A DNA stretch of 64,000 nt from 20CM-2-55-15 sp964633285 (GCA_964633285.1 CAZWGA010000027.1:8389-72388); one strand, 5' to 3'. Numbered from the stretch's first letter, positions 8,514 to 18,599 are shown. Numbers and translations are program-made. Notes: a model not told the origin generated them from the sequence alone.

Positions 8514-8871
8514 CGACGCTCCTGTGCCCGTTACTGTCAGCGCACAGGGACACGTCGAGACACATCGCCGGAAGGCAAAGGCCGCTCATTGTCATGGAAA
8601 ACTCCTGTGTGCCCGGAGGAGCATTTCCCGGTTAGCGTCGGGCCCGCCGGCCAAGCCACTGTCGGTACAATTCCTTGATGGCTGTTCAGCCGGTTCGCCC
8701 ACGCCGGGAAGCTCAACTCTAAACGGGCCTTGAAAACTTTTGTCAGCCGTAGCGGCACATTGGAGCGCCGCTACAGCCAAAAACAATCTTTGACGCGTAC
8801 TGGCGGGCGGCCACGCCCGCTCTGCCAATTGCTTTAAGCCGCGCCTGAACTGGAATATATCACGCGCTCCG
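8514..8871. other. 358-bp gene-free gap between rodA and the RNase G gene
   Basis: No convincing gene on either strand. It holds two perfect small hairpins: an 8-bp stem GTAGCGGC/GCCGCTAC at 8749-8756 and 8767-8774, and a 7-bp stem GCGGGCG/CGCCCGC at 8803-8809 and 8814-8820. These could be a terminator or RNA-processing structures separating the cell-shape genes from the RNase G unit, or copies of a dispersed repeat. No T-run follows either stem. Confidence 0.5.
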
Positions 8872-9975
8872 TCAATTCACGTAACGGCGACGCCGAACGC
8901 TCATGACCAATCCAAGTGCGACGAAGGCGGTCAGGACGGACGAACCGCCATAGCTCAGGAACGGCAGCGGAATGCCGGTCGTCGGCATAAATCCGATCAC
9001 CATTCCCACATTGACAATGAGGTGAAAGAAAAAAGTTCCCACCACACCCATCACTATGAATAGTCCGAGATTGTCCCTTGCCGTCTGAGCGCTGTACATC
9101 GACCGGAAAATAATAAAGGTCAACAGTCCCAGCGTACCAATGACGCCGATAAAACCCAGTTCTTCGCCAACCACCGAAAAAATAAAATCCGTATGCCGGG
9201 TCGGGAGGAACCCCAATTGGTTCTGCGAACCATGAAAGAGACCCTTACCCACCATGCCGCCGGACCCAATGGCTATCTTCGACTGAGTTACCTGGTAGCC
9301 CTTGCCCAGCGGATCTCTCTCCGGATCCAGAAAAGTCAAAATGCGTTCCTTCTGATACGGCCTGAGAACCAACCATGAAACAGGAAGAACAAGAACGAAA
9401 GCCAGAATCAGGGATACCAGCGCCACCGGCCGCACGCCTCGAACGAAGAGTCCGACCGCGATTGCCGGCAGATAGGTAAGCGCCGTTCCCAGGTCTGGCT
9501 GGAGCGCGACCAGCCCCATTGGAACAAGACAAATCACGCAAGCCTTCAGGATTTGCATGAGCGTCATGTACCTGCTGCTGCGCAACTCCGATAGATAACG
9601 AGCCAGCGCAACGACCACCACCATCTTGATCAATTCGGAAGGCTGAAATGTAAACCCTCCAAATCCAACCCAGCTCTTGGATCCCGAAACACGATGCCCG
9701 AGAGCGAGCGTATAAAGCAAGGCGCCGAGCGCAAGGACATAAAGCCAGGGGATGTGCTCGGAAATGACGTGATAGTCGAGTGCGGCAACAACGAACAAAA
9801 AGACGATACCCACCAATATCCAGGCCATTTGCCGAAGCAGATATGTATCGGCAGCCTGGTTTTTCGTGGAGCTGTAAATTTCCGTGAGACCCACAGCGCA
9901 GAGCAAAACCGCAGCGGCGAGCAGCGCCCAGTCGAAGTCCTGCCAGAACCGCTTCGATTTCAGAGGTCCGATCAT
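8872..9975 (-). CDS. rodA: peptidoglycan glycosyltransferase RodA
   Basis: A SEDS-family polytopic membrane protein (367 residues, about 10 membrane segments) that polymerises lateral-wall glycan together with PBP2. Family signatures are visible: the SELIKMVVV stretch following GGFTFQP, QPDLGTAL, the GSGGMVGKGL loop, LPTRHTDFIFSVVGEELGF, and the C-terminal TGIPLPFLSYGGSS. It starts 6 bases after the PBP2 gene stop, in the same operon. Confidence 0.97.
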   Translation of the reverse strand: MIGPLKSKRFWQDFDWALLAAAVLLCAVGLTEIYSSTKNQAADTYLLRQMAWILVGIVFLFVVAALDYHVISEHIPWLYVLALGALLYTLALGHRVSGSKSWVGFGGFTFQPSELIKMVVVVALARYLSELRSSRYMTLMQILKACVICLVPMGLVALQPDLGTALTYLPAIAVGLFVRGVRPVALVSLILAFVLVLPVSWLVLRPYQKERILTFLDPERDPLGKGYQVTQSKIAIGSGGMVGKGLFHGSQNQLGFLPTRHTDFIFSVVGEELGFIGVIGTLGLLTFIIFRSMYSAQTARDNLGLFIVMGVVGTFFFHLIVNVGMVIGFMPTTGIPLPFLSYGGSSVLTAFVALGLVMSVRRRRYVN

Positions 9976-9981
9976 GATGAA

Positions 9982-11814
9982 TTACTTTTGAGCGATCGAA
10001 GCTTTGTCAACGAACTGCCCCATCTTTTTCTTGTAATACGTCTCGAGCACGGCATGCGCAACGGGCGCCGCTGCTTCCGCTCCCCAACCGCCATGTTCAA
10101 CGAAGGCGGCCACAACGATCTCAGGATTGCGATAGGGCGCGAATCCGACAAACCACGAGTTGTCTTTGAAATCTTTTCCGGTCAAATTCGATTGCTTGCT
10201 GACCACCTGAGCCGTTCCCGTTTTCCCGCCGACATCAAACCCTTCAATCCTGGCGTTGTGTCCGGTGCCGCCCGGTTCGTTGACGACACCCCACATTGCC
10301 GTGGTGATGATATCGACCGTCGATTCCGAGATGGGATAGTCTTCTTCCATAACCTCGCCGGCGTTGAACCCCATTTTCTTCAGTTCCTGGGGATTGACGA
10401 AGTGGGGTTGCTTCAGACGTCCGCCCGTAGTGAGGCCGCCCATCGCGTATGCAGCCTGCATCGGTGTAATTCCGATCTTTCCCTGACCGATCGCAACCGA
10501 AATGGTTTCGCCCGCATACCACTTCACCTTGTATACGCGCTGATTCCATTCCTCTGAAGGAATCAATCCCGGATCCTCGATCGGCAAGTCCACACCTGTC
10601 TTCCGGCCCAGGCCCATCATCGTGGAGTACTGTGAAATCCTTCGGATATTCAGTTCATTGCCGACGTTGTAGAAAAACACGTCACAGGAAATGACGATGG
10701 CTCGATGCAAGGTGAGCGATCCATGAGCCTCGTGCTTGTCGCACGAAAACGTATGATCGCCGAACGTAAAGGACCCGGGGCAGTAAATGTTGCGCAACGG
10801 ATTCAAAGTTCCCGCTTCGAGGGCGGCCGCGGCTTCGAACACTTTGAAGACGGAGCCCGGCGCAAAATGACTTTGCGTTGCGCGATTCTGCATGGGCTTG
10901 CGCGGATCGTCCATCAGGCTTTTCCAATCCGACGGCGAGATTCTCGTCGCAAACAAATTCGGATCGTACGCAGGCTTGCTTACAAATGCCAGGATTTCGC
11001 CGCTCCTCGGATCCAACGCGACGGCAGCGCCCGCGCGATCGCCGATCATGTCTTCAGCCGCGCGCTGAAGATCGAGGTCCAGAGTCGTGAAGAGGTCGTT
11101 GCCCGCAATATACGGCTGTTCCGCAAGTTTGCCCGGCATTTCGCGCCCGAAACTGTTGACGATGACACGCTTGAATCCGTCCTTGCCTGTAAGGAGGCTG
11201 TTGTACTCCCGCTCCAGACCGGCTTTGCCAACCTGATCGCCGGACTTGAAGTTCACAAACTCCGGCGTTTCCAGCTCGGCTTCGGTCACTTCACCGACAT
11301 ATCCCATCGCGTGCGCCGCCATCGAGCCATCGAGGTAACGGCGTCGCGGTTGATACTCCACGCTGATTTCGGGCAATTCATAATGATGGGCTTTGACGAA
11401 CGCGATATCGCCAACCGACACATCTTCCTTCAAAACGATCGGCCGAAATTTAGGTTCGCGCCGCTTGCGGTTGATTCGATCAAGCAGATCTTCTCTCGAG
11501 ATGCCGATTCCGGCACTCATCATTGCCGCGGTTTGTTCAACACTGTGCGGACTGTTTTCTCGAATCAGAATGATGTCGTAGGAAGGCCGGTTATCCGCGA
11601 GGATGCGATGATAGCGATCGTAGATTCTGCCACGAGGCGCAACGAGAGGGATTTCGCGAATCCGGTTTTGTTCGGCTTTGAGCTGGTAGTACGACGACTG
11701 AACGATCTGAGCGTTCCAAAAACCAAACGTAAGAACGAGTAACGCCAGGGCGATAACGTACCCGATGAAGCTGACGCGCCATCGCAGCACATCGAGTTCG
11801 TCACGTTGTCGCAT
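9982..11814 (-). CDS. mrdA: penicillin-binding protein 2 (elongasome transpeptidase)
   Basis: A class B PBP of about 610 residues. It has a short cytoplasmic N-terminus, one membrane helix (about 12-32), a dimerisation/pedestal domain beginning RIYDRYHRILADNRP, and the transpeptidase domain with SVFK (active Ser), SCD and KTGTAQ motifs. It cross-links lateral-wall peptidoglycan with RodA. I chose ATG 11814, which overlaps the mreD end by 14 bases; a TTG at 11838 in frame is possible but less likely. Confidence 0.95.
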   Translation of the reverse strand: MRQRDELDVLRWRVSFIGYVIALALLVLTFGFWNAQIVQSSYYQLKAEQNRIREIPLVAPRGRIYDRYHRILADNRPSYDIILIRENSPHSVEQTAAMMSAGIGISREDLLDRINRKRREPKFRPIVLKEDVSVGDIAFVKAHHYELPEISVEYQPRRRYLDGSMAAHAMGYVGEVTEAELETPEFVNFKSGDQVGKAGLEREYNSLLTGKDGFKRVIVNSFGREMPGKLAEQPYIAGNDLFTTLDLDLQRAAEDMIGDRAGAAVALDPRSGEILAFVSKPAYDPNLFATRISPSDWKSLMDDPRKPMQNRATQSHFAPGSVFKVFEAAAALEAGTLNPLRNIYCPGSFTFGDHTFSCDKHEAHGSLTLHRAIVISCDVFFYNVGNELNIRRISQYSTMMGLGRKTGVDLPIEDPGLIPSEEWNQRVYKVKWYAGETISVAIGQGKIGITPMQAAYAMGGLTTGGRLKQPHFVNPQELKKMGFNAGEVMEEDYPISESTVDIITTAMWGVVNEPGGTGHNARIEGFDVGGKTGTAQVVSKQSNLTGKDFKDNSWFVGFAPYRNPEIVVAAFVEHGGWGAEAAAPVAHAVLETYYKKKMGQFVDKASIAQK

Positions 11815-12307
11815 TGCGCCACCGATCGTGGTACCCAAACAATACCAACCCGAACAGAGTATTGAACGTTGCTGATAGTAGCCATCGGCTCAGCGCCCCA
11901 CTATAGGTCGCGCTCGATGCCGGACCGACCATGAGCCCTAGAATAGTAACCAGAAGGCCATCTCCGAGGGTAAATAAAAATAACGCAAACATCCGGGTAA
12001 TCGGCTGATCCACCGCAAACTTGGATCCTGCCATAGCCGCGAGAAAACCGATGAGGGTTTTGCTGAGACCATTTGCACCCAGAACGGCGCCGGAAAGGCT
12101 GTCCTGCATGATGCCCAGAGCGCTTCCGATAGCGATGGATGCAATCGGGTTGCCCAGCGTAAATCCGTAGTACACGGAGAAAACCAACGGCAGATCGAAA
12201 TAGCCGAAGACTTTGAATCGAAATGCAAGAATCCCCTGGATGACCACGACGGCGATCAGCGCAATCGCAAATCTACCGATCACTCCGAAAGTTCCGATGC
12301 GCGTCAT
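11801..12307 (-). CDS. mreD: rod shape-determining protein MreD
   Basis: 168 residues with about five hydrophobic segments. Sequence is poorly conserved in this family, but the FGYFDLPLVFSVYYGF and LGIMQDSLSG stretches and the position between mreC and the PBP2 gene are characteristic. It links MreC to the rest of the elongation complex in the inner membrane. ATG 12307 sits 4 bases after the mreC stop; the longer open frame to 12421 reads inside mreC and was rejected. Confidence 0.9.
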   Translation of the reverse strand: MTRIGTFGVIGRFAIALIAVVVIQGILAFRFKVFGYFDLPLVFSVYYGFTLGNPIASIAIGSALGIMQDSLSGAVLGANGLSKTLIGFLAAMAGSKFAVDQPITRMFALFLFTLGDGLLVTILGLMVGPASSATYSGALSRWLLSATFNTLFGLVLFGYHDRWRNATT

Positions 12308-12311
12308 GATT

Positions 12312-13175
12312 TCAGGGATTGGGAACCAGGGATGGGTCCAGCACGTCGACAGTCTGCTGGTGGTCCACAACGCAAATGACTTCCTCCAGGCGGCCAAGGT
12401 CAGCGCTCGGCTTGATCTCAACCGTCTTCAAGAGCCGCCCACGGCGGTCGCCGATCGAAAGAATCACGCCAACCTTCAATCCTTTGGGATAAATGCGATC
12501 CTGGCCTGAAGTCAGGAACGTATCTCCCACTTTCAGGTCATTGTCGTCGTCGATGTAATCCAAATCGAGATCGCGAGAGCCTGTACCCTTGACGATTCCC
12601 TGGCGCCGCGTGGATTGCAGCACCACACCGACAGCGCTCTGTGAGTCCACGATCAATTGAACAATTGAAGAAAAATTTCCGGAATGGATGACGCGGCCGA
12701 CAATTCCATTCGGAGTAATCACCGCGGAATCGGGTTTCACGCCGTGCGCCGTACCCTTATCGATCGTGACCGTCTGGCTGTGTGCGGGATCCCAGCCGAT
12801 AACTCTCGCAATCACCGTTTTGCCGATACCCGACTCCGGCAATGACAGCATTCCCCGCAGTCGCTGAAGTTCCAGCAAGTCTTCCTGATTCTTCTGGATC
12901 TGCATTCGAGCCTCGTCGAGATCGTGCTTCAGCCGATCGTTCTCGCGGTGAAGACCCACCAGGCCGATGTAACTGTCCCAGACGTACAACACGCCGTGGA
13001 TGGACCGATCGACGAGTTTCTCCATCGGAGAGAGGGAATCGAGAATCCAGACACGCACGAAACTGGTATCGATCCGCCGCCGCGCCTGAACGGAAATAAG
13101 TCCGGTGTGGATCACAAGCGCGATTGCGAGCGCGATCCACACGGGCTTTTTCGAGGCTGGAGCAACTCGGCTCAT
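12312..13175 (-). CDS. mreC: rod shape-determining protein MreC
   Basis: 287 residues: one membrane helix (about 11-30), a coiled coil (about 70-108) and two periplasmic beta domains with GWDPAHSQTVTIDKGTAHGV and the ITPNGIVGRV motif typical of MreC. It forms the periplasmic scaffold that activates PBP2/RodA. It is second in the mreBCD-PBP2-rodA operon, 33 bases after mreB. Confidence 0.96.
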   Translation of the reverse strand: MSRVAPASKKPVWIALAIALVIHTGLISVQARRRIDTSFVRVWILDSLSPMEKLVDRSIHGVLYVWDSYIGLVGLHRENDRLKHDLDEARMQIQKNQEDLLELQRLRGMLSLPESGIGKTVIARVIGWDPAHSQTVTIDKGTAHGVKPDSAVITPNGIVGRVIHSGNFSSIVQLIVDSQSAVGVVLQSTRRQGIVKGTGSRDLDLDYIDDDNDLKVGDTFLTSGQDRIYPKGLKVGVILSIGDRRGRLLKTVEIKPSADLGRLEEVICVVDHQQTVDVLDPSLVPNP

Positions 13176-13208
13176 GTGATTCGTGTGTCTCTTTCTCTCG
13201 TTTCTCTG

Positions 13209-14234
13209 TTAATTGATCGCAATTTTCCTCAGAAGGTCAAAATCGCTGAGCATCTTTCCGGTTCCCAGCACGACGCACGAGAGCGGATTCTCCGCCAGCG
13301 TCACGGGTAATCCCGTTTCGTCCCGAATGCGTTTGTCGAGATTCTTGATCAGAGCCCCGCCACCGGCCAGAACGATGCCGCGATCGGCGATATCCGCCGA
13401 CAACTCCGGCGGAGTCCGTTCAAGAACGACACGAATGGAATTGATGATGATGTTGATGCATTCATCGAGAGCTTCCCGGATTTCCTCATCGGAAACGACG
13501 ACGCTCTTGGGAACGCCTTCCATGAGATCGCGTCCCTTGATTTCCATCGTTCGCGGCTGATCCAGCGGATGGGCGGATCCGATCTCGATCTTGACTTGTT
13601 CGGCAGTGCGCTCGCCGATAAGCAGGTTGTACTTTCGCTTGATGTACTGCGTGATGGCCTCGTCCATTTCATTGCCGGCAACTTTGTCGGAACGGCTGTT
13701 GACGATGCCAGACAGCGAGATCACGGCAATTTCGGTCGTGCCTCCGCCGATATCGACAATCATGTTTCCGGAAGGCTCCGTTACCGGCAAGCCTGCGCCG
13801 ATTGCGGCGGCCATCGCTTGTTCGACCAGGTGGGCTTCACTCGCTTTTGCGCGGTACGCCGAATCCTGAACGGCGCGCTTTTCCACCTGTGTGATACCGG
13901 AAGGAACGCCGATCACAATGCGCGGATGCACAAGTACTTTCCGGCTGTGAGCCTTTTGAATAAAGTACGTCAGCATCTTCTCGGTGACCGTGAAGTCCGC
14001 AATCACGCCATCTTTCATCGGCCGAATGGCAACGATGTTCCCTGGCGTTCTGCCGAGCATATCCTTCGCTTCCTTGCCGACAGCCTCGACTTCGTTCGTA
14101 ATCTTGTTGATGGCGACTATGGACGGTTCGTTGACAACAATGCCGCGACCCTTGGCATAGACCAGAGTATTCGCCGTACCCAGGTCGATCGCCAGATCGC
14201 TGGAAAACAGACTAAACAGCGGGCGACGGTTCAT
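13209..14234 (-). CDS. mreB: rod shape-determining protein MreB (bacterial actin)
   Basis: 341 residues with actin-fold nucleotide-binding motifs: phosphate 1 DLGTANTLVY (about 17-26), phosphate 2 DIGGGTTEIAVIS and the adenosine motif VLAGGGALIKNLD. It forms membrane-bound filaments directing lateral wall synthesis, implying a rod-shaped cell. It is first gene of the minus-strand cell-shape operon. The 265-bp gap to the divergent ppiD-like gene must hold promoters for both; I could not assign a clear -35/-10 pair for mreB. Confidence 0.98.
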   Translation of the reverse strand: MNRRPLFSLFSSDLAIDLGTANTLVYAKGRGIVVNEPSIVAINKITNEVEAVGKEAKDMLGRTPGNIVAIRPMKDGVIADFTVTEKMLTYFIQKAHSRKVLVHPRIVIGVPSGITQVEKRAVQDSAYRAKASEAHLVEQAMAAAIGAGLPVTEPSGNMIVDIGGGTTEIAVISLSGIVNSRSDKVAGNEMDEAITQYIKRKYNLLIGERTAEQVKIEIGSAHPLDQPRTMEIKGRDLMEGVPKSVVVSDEEIREALDECINIIINSIRVVLERTPPELSADIADRGIVLAGGGALIKNLDKRIRDETGLPVTLAENPLSCVVLGTGKMLSDFDLLRKIAIN

Positions 14235-14499
14235 TTAAGTTATTGGGCTCCTTATATGTTCGAGGAGAATCTAAGTCGATCAACACCAGTCAGGCGGTGG
14301 GACTGAGACCGAGAATATCGGTACATCATATCCTGAAATCCAGAATCCGAAATCCCAAAATTTCTGCTAGCATAGATAGGTTTTATCGAGTTCGGCCCCG
14401 CAGTATGGGATCACCCGACCCTAAACCCCAACTTAATATGGTGTGGCTCATGGGGTGATTTAGTACTCTGACGCCGAATTATCCCAGGAGGATGGTTTT

Positions 14500-16434
14500 A
14501 TGTTGGACTTCATGAGGCGGCAGCGCTCAACCCTGAAATGGGTGTGGGTCATCCTTATTGCTGCCTTCAGCGTGAGCCTCATCGCATTCATCGTACCCGG
14601 TGGCTCCAGCGATACCACCAGCGGCTTCAGATTGACCAACGATGTCGCTTCCGTCGGCAAAGACACCATCAGTTCTCATGAATTTCAGGTCGCCTATAAG
14701 GACTATGTGGACCGCATGAGAGGCCAGATTAACCCGGAAATGATGCGCGCGTTTCGATTTGAGCGGCAGATCATGGATGCTCTCGTGATGCGCCATGTCA
14801 TTACCGAGGAAGCCAAACGTCTCGGATTGAATGTCTCCCCGGCGGAAGTCGAGCAGAAAATCCTGGAAATCCCAGCCTTGCGGGAAAACGGCGTCTTTAT
14901 CGGACGCAGCCGGTATCAGGCGATCCTGGCGCAAAACAATCACACCGTTGAGGAGTTTGAGTCCAATATCGCAAACGAGCTTCTGTCGGAAAAGCTGAAG
15001 AACTTTCTGACGGCCGGCGTCAGCGTCACGGATAAGGAAGTCGAAGAAGAGTACAAGAAGCGGAACGAAAAAGCGAAACTTGACTATTTCGTCATCGATG
15101 CATCAAAGCTCGAAGACAAAGTCTCGCCCACCGATCAGGAACAGCGCGACTACTACGAGAAAAACAAAGCCAAATACAACGTGCCCGAGAAGCGGAAAGC
15201 CAGGTACGTTTTCCTTGAGGCGCTCAAACTGCGCGCTCAAGTAACGACGAACGACGACGAATTACGCCAGTACTTCGAACAGCATAAACCGGAATACACG
15301 CTTCCTGAGCGCGTCAAGGCCCAGCACATACTCTTCAAGACAACCGAAAAGACACCTGAGGAAATCGAAAAAATCAAAGAGAAGGCACGGGGCGTTCTCG
15401 AACGTGCCAAAAAAGGCGAAGATTTCGGCGGCCTCGCAAAACAATTCTCTGAAGACTCGTCTGCAGCAAACGGCGGCGATCTTGGAGACTTCGGCCGCAA
15501 TACAATGGTCCCTGAATTCGACAAAGTCGCATTCAGCCTTGGCGTGGGAGCGATCAGCGACCTCGTTCAGACGCAGTTCGGCATTCACATCATCAAGGTC
15601 ACTGGGAAACAGGAAGGCCGCGTTCGTGAATTCGACGAAATGAAAGAAGCGATCCGGCCGATCGTATCGACCCGAAAGGCAGAACAGAAAGCCATGGATC
15701 TTGCTCAGCAGGTTGCGGTGGACCTTGTGAACAACAAGAACCTCGAAGCCGTTGCAGTGAAATATGGCGCCGAAGTTAAAGAGACGCCCGTGATGGAACA
15801 GAGCCAGCCTATTCCGGAACTCGGTAATGCCAGCGAGTTCACTCGCAAGATGTTCGCGATGAACAAAGGCGATATCGGAACTGCGATTCAGGTGGATCGG
15901 GGTTACGTCGTACCGCAGCTTCTCGATATCGTTGCATCCCATCCGGCTTCCTTCGAGGAAGCTCAATTGAAGTTACTTCCCGATGTGAAAACCGAGAAAG
16001 CAAAGCAACTGGCAACGGATAAGGCGAAACAGGTAGAGGACCTGCTCAAGAGCGGCAAAGATCTGGCAGCCACGGCAAAGGCAACAGGCGGCGATATCAA
16101 GACCAGTGACCTGATTGCCCGCGGCGCTTCAATTCCTGAATTCGGCGTCGTTACAGACATGGAGAAAGAGATGTTCTCGTTGCCGCTCAACAAGCCGGGA
16201 AAACCGGTCACGGTCGCGGGAAAGACCATCGCTTTCGCAGTCAAGGAGCGTCAGGAAATCAATCCCGACGAGATGAAAAAATCGCTCGATACCGTTCGAA
16301 ATGAAATGATCCCTCAACGCCGCGAACAATACTTCGGCGCGTACATTCAGGAAGTGCGGAAAAAGATGGAAGCGGCGAAGCAGATCAAAGTTAACGATGC
16401 CATCGTGAGCCAGATCGCGCAGGGGATCTCTTAG
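14500..16434 (+). CDS. ppiD: PpiD/SurA-like peptidyl-prolyl isomerase, membrane anchored
   Basis: 644 residues. A PpiD-type N-terminus (MLDFMRRQRSTLKWVWVIL) leads into one membrane helix (about 14-34), a SurA_N-like chaperone region (about 50-240), a parvulin domain (about 270-365, starting KAQHILF and containing GGDLGDFGRNTMVPEFDKVAF) and a long helical C-terminal part. It probably helps fold outer-membrane or secreted proteins at the inner-membrane exit. AGGAGG lies just upstream of the ATG. Its last 4 bases overlap the convergent mdh stop. Confidence 0.9.
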   Translation: MLDFMRRQRSTLKWVWVILIAAFSVSLIAFIVPGGSSDTTSGFRLTNDVASVGKDTISSHEFQVAYKDYVDRMRGQINPEMMRAFRFERQIMDALVMRHVITEEAKRLGLNVSPAEVEQKILEIPALRENGVFIGRSRYQAILAQNNHTVEEFESNIANELLSEKLKNFLTAGVSVTDKEVEEEYKKRNEKAKLDYFVIDASKLEDKVSPTDQEQRDYYEKNKAKYNVPEKRKARYVFLEALKLRAQVTTNDDELRQYFEQHKPEYTLPERVKAQHILFKTTEKTPEEIEKIKEKARGVLERAKKGEDFGGLAKQFSEDSSAANGGDLGDFGRNTMVPEFDKVAFSLGVGAISDLVQTQFGIHIIKVTGKQEGRVREFDEMKEAIRPIVSTRKAEQKAMDLAQQVAVDLVNNKNLEAVAVKYGAEVKETPVMEQSQPIPELGNASEFTRKMFAMNKGDIGTAIQVDRGYVVPQLLDIVASHPASFEEAQLKLLPDVKTEKAKQLATDKAKQVEDLLKSGKDLAATAKATGGDIKTSDLIARGASIPEFGVVTDMEKEMFSLPLNKPGKPVTVAGKTIAFAVKERQEINPDEMKKSLDTVRNEMIPQRREQYFGAYIQEVRKKMEAAKQIKVNDAIVSQIAQGIS

Positions 16435-17357
16435 ACTCCGATAATATCGGCGAGTTCTTTCACTGCTGCAGCGGACTTTTGAAGGGCTGCCCGCTCTTCC
16501 ATGGTCAGGCTGATTTCGATGATCTGTTCGATGCCGGCTCCACCGATCTTCACCGGCACTCCTACATATAACCCGCTGATGCCGTACTCTCCTTCAAGGT
16601 AAGCGGCGCACGGCAGGATTTTCTTCCGGTCATTCAGAATCGCGCCGACCATTTCCACAATAGCCGATGAAGGCGCATACCACGCGCTTGTCTTCAAGTG
16701 ATTGACGATCTCGGCTCCACCATCACGTGCGCGCTGCACAAGGCGGTCGATGGTTTCTTTCGGCAGAAGCTCCGTAATCGGAATTCCCGCAACCGTCGCG
16801 TAGCGGGGTAGCGGCACCATGGTGTCGCCGTGGCCGCCGAGAACAAATGCGTGGATGTTTTCGACGGAAACATTCAGTTCCATCCCAATGAACGTGCGGA
16901 ATCGCGCCGAATCCAGAACACCCGCCATTCCGATGACTCGCTGTTTAGGGAATTTGCTGACCCGGAATGCTGTCTGCACCATCGCATCAAGGGGATTACT
17001 GACGACAATAATGATGCAGTTCGGGGAGTTCTTGACGACTTCTTCAGTAACGCCTTTCACAATTCCGTAGTTCGTCTTCAGAAGATCGTCGCGGCTCATG
17101 CCGGGCTTTCGCGGAATACCGGCCGTAATCACAACGATGTCGGAATTCGCCGTATCCTTGTAATTATTCGTTCCTGTCAGCCGGCAGTCATACCCCTCGA
17201 TCGGGCCGGATTCGGCGAGGTCGAGCGCCTTTCCCTGCGGCACACCTTCGACGATGTCGATCAGGACGACATCCGCCAGTTCTTTATCGACGATCCGCTG
17301 GCCTGCGGTTGCGCCAACGTTGCCCGCGCCAACAATGCTGACTTTCCTTCTCGCCAT
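16431..17357 (-). CDS. mdh: malate dehydrogenase (LDH-like type)
   Basis: 308 residues. It has the NAD-binding GAGNVGATAGQ and VVITAGIPRKPGMSRDDLL motifs, the substrate loop Arg, VLDSARFRTF, and the catalytic His in GGHGDTMVPLPRY. It interconverts malate and oxaloacetate in the TCA cycle. The overall pattern fits the lactate-dehydrogenase-like malate dehydrogenases. It begins one base after the icd stop codon, so the two TCA genes are likely co-transcribed. Confidence 0.96.
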   Translation of the reverse strand: MARRKVSIVGAGNVGATAGQRIVDKELADVVLIDIVEGVPQGKALDLAESGPIEGYDCRLTGTNNYKDTANSDIVVITAGIPRKPGMSRDDLLKTNYGIVKGVTEEVVKNSPNCIIIVVSNPLDAMVQTAFRVSKFPKQRVIGMAGVLDSARFRTFIGMELNVSVENIHAFVLGGHGDTMVPLPRYATVAGIPITELLPKETIDRLVQRARDGGAEIVNHLKTSAWYAPSSAIVEMVGAILNDRKKILPCAAYLEGEYGISGLYVGVPVKIGGAGIEQIIEISLTMEERAALQKSAAAVKELADIIGV

Positions 17358-18599
17358 TTACATGTTCTCCACAAGTGCTTTCGCAAATTCCGATGTCTTG
17401 AGTTTGGTAGCGCCTGTCATCAGGCGTTCCAGATCGTAGGTGACTTTCCCCTGCTGAATCGTTTTCGCAAATGCATTCTCAATCGTCCCGGCTACATCCT
17501 TCCAACCCATGTGCTCGAACATCATGCAGCCCGAGAGAAGCACACTGCCCGGATTGATCATATCCTTGTCCGCATATTTCGGAGCCGTGCCGTGCGTCGC
17601 CTCGAACACGGCATAGCCATCGCCGATATTGGCGCCCGGCGCAATTCCAAGACCTCCGACCTGCGCTGCGCACGCGTCGGAGAGATAATCACCGTTCAGA
17701 TTCGGCGTGGCGATCACGTCGTATTCGTCGGGACGCGTCAGCACCTGCTGGAGCATGGAATCCGCAATGCGATCCTTGATGACCAGCTTTCCTTCAGGCG
17801 CTTTGGAGTCGTACTTCTTCGTTACTTCTTCTTCGGTGACCGTCTTCGAACCGAATTCTTCGCGCGCCAACTCATATCCCCAGTCCCGGAACGCTCCCTC
17901 CGTGTACTTCATGATGTTCCCTTTGTGAACGATCGTCAGGGAACGCCGGTTGTTGTCGAGCGCATATTGAATGGCGCGCCGAACCAGGTTTTTGGTGGCA
18001 GTAATCGAAATCGGTTTGATTCCAATACCCGAATCCGGACGGACTTTCTTGCCGAGTTCTTTCTGAAGAAACGCGATGACTTTCTGCGCTTCAGGACTTC
18101 CGGCCGGCCACTCGATTCCAGCGTAGACGTCCTCCGTGTTCTCGCGATAAACAACGACGTTCAACTTTTCGGGATGCTTGACCGGACTTGGAACGCCATC
18201 GAAGTAGCGGACTGGACGAACACAGGCGTACAGATCGAGCAACTGCCGCAAGGTGACGTTCAGGCTCCGGATGCCGCCGCCGACAGGCGTCGTCAGCGGT
18301 CCCTTGATTGAAATCCGGAATTCCTGAATCGCCGCGAGCGTGTCGTCGGGCAACCATGAACCGAATTTCTCAAACGATTTTTCTCCCGCGAATACTTCGT
18401 ACCAGACAACCTTTCGGGCGCCCCCCGAAACTTTTTTCACCGCTGCATCGAAAACAAACTGAGAAGCCTTCCAGATGTCGCGTCCCGTTCCATCACCTTC
18501 GATAAATGGAATGATTGGATTATTGGGAACGGATAAACTCGCCCCATTCACCGTAATCTTTTCCCCGGAAGCGGGAACATCGAATCCATTGAACTTCAC
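17358..18599 (-). CDS. icd: isocitrate dehydrogenase (NADP-type)
   Basis: Oxidative decarboxylation of isocitrate to 2-oxoglutarate. Motifs include IEGDGTGRDIW, the GGGIRSLNVTLRQ substrate/phosphorylation-loop region, RENTEDVYAGIE, VHKGNIMKYTEG and NLNGDYLSDACAAQVGGLG, with GTAPKYA near the C-terminus. I chose GTG 18599 (413 residues) because AGAGG lies 5 bases upstream and the result matches the E. coli enzyme length; an in-frame GTG at 18677 adds 26 unsupported residues. It is upstream of mdh. Confidence 0.94.
   Translation of the reverse strand: MKFNGFDVPASGEKITVNGASLSVPNNPIIPFIEGDGTGRDIWKASQFVFDAAVKKVSGGARKVVWYEVFAGEKSFEKFGSWLPDDTLAAIQEFRISIKGPLTTPVGGGIRSLNVTLRQLLDLYACVRPVRYFDGVPSPVKHPEKLNVVVYRENTEDVYAGIEWPAGSPEAQKVIAFLQKELGKKVRPDSGIGIKPISITATKNLVRRAIQYALDNNRRSLTIVHKGNIMKYTEGAFRDWGYELAREEFGSKTVTEEEVTKKYDSKAPEGKLVIKDRIADSMLQQVLTRPDEYDVIATPNLNGDYLSDACAAQVGGLGIAPGANIGDGYAVFEATHGTAPKYADKDMINPGSVLLSGCMMFEHMGWKDVAGTIENAFAKTIQQGKVTYDLERLMTGATKLKTSEFAKALVENM

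Noticed and set aside
8592..8828. 78-residue frame in the rodA-RNase G gap
   Set aside because: No ribosome binding site, reads through a hairpin, and shows no protein-like features.
14235..14499. search for mreB and ppiD promoters or a riboswitch
   Set aside because: No -35/-10 pair with good spacing and no known riboswitch pattern stood out; only the AGGAGG before the ppiD-like gene is clear.
16830..18311. 493-residue open frame opposite mdh and icd
   Set aside because: It spans two convincing dehydrogenase genes in the antisense direction and lacks any recognisable domain.
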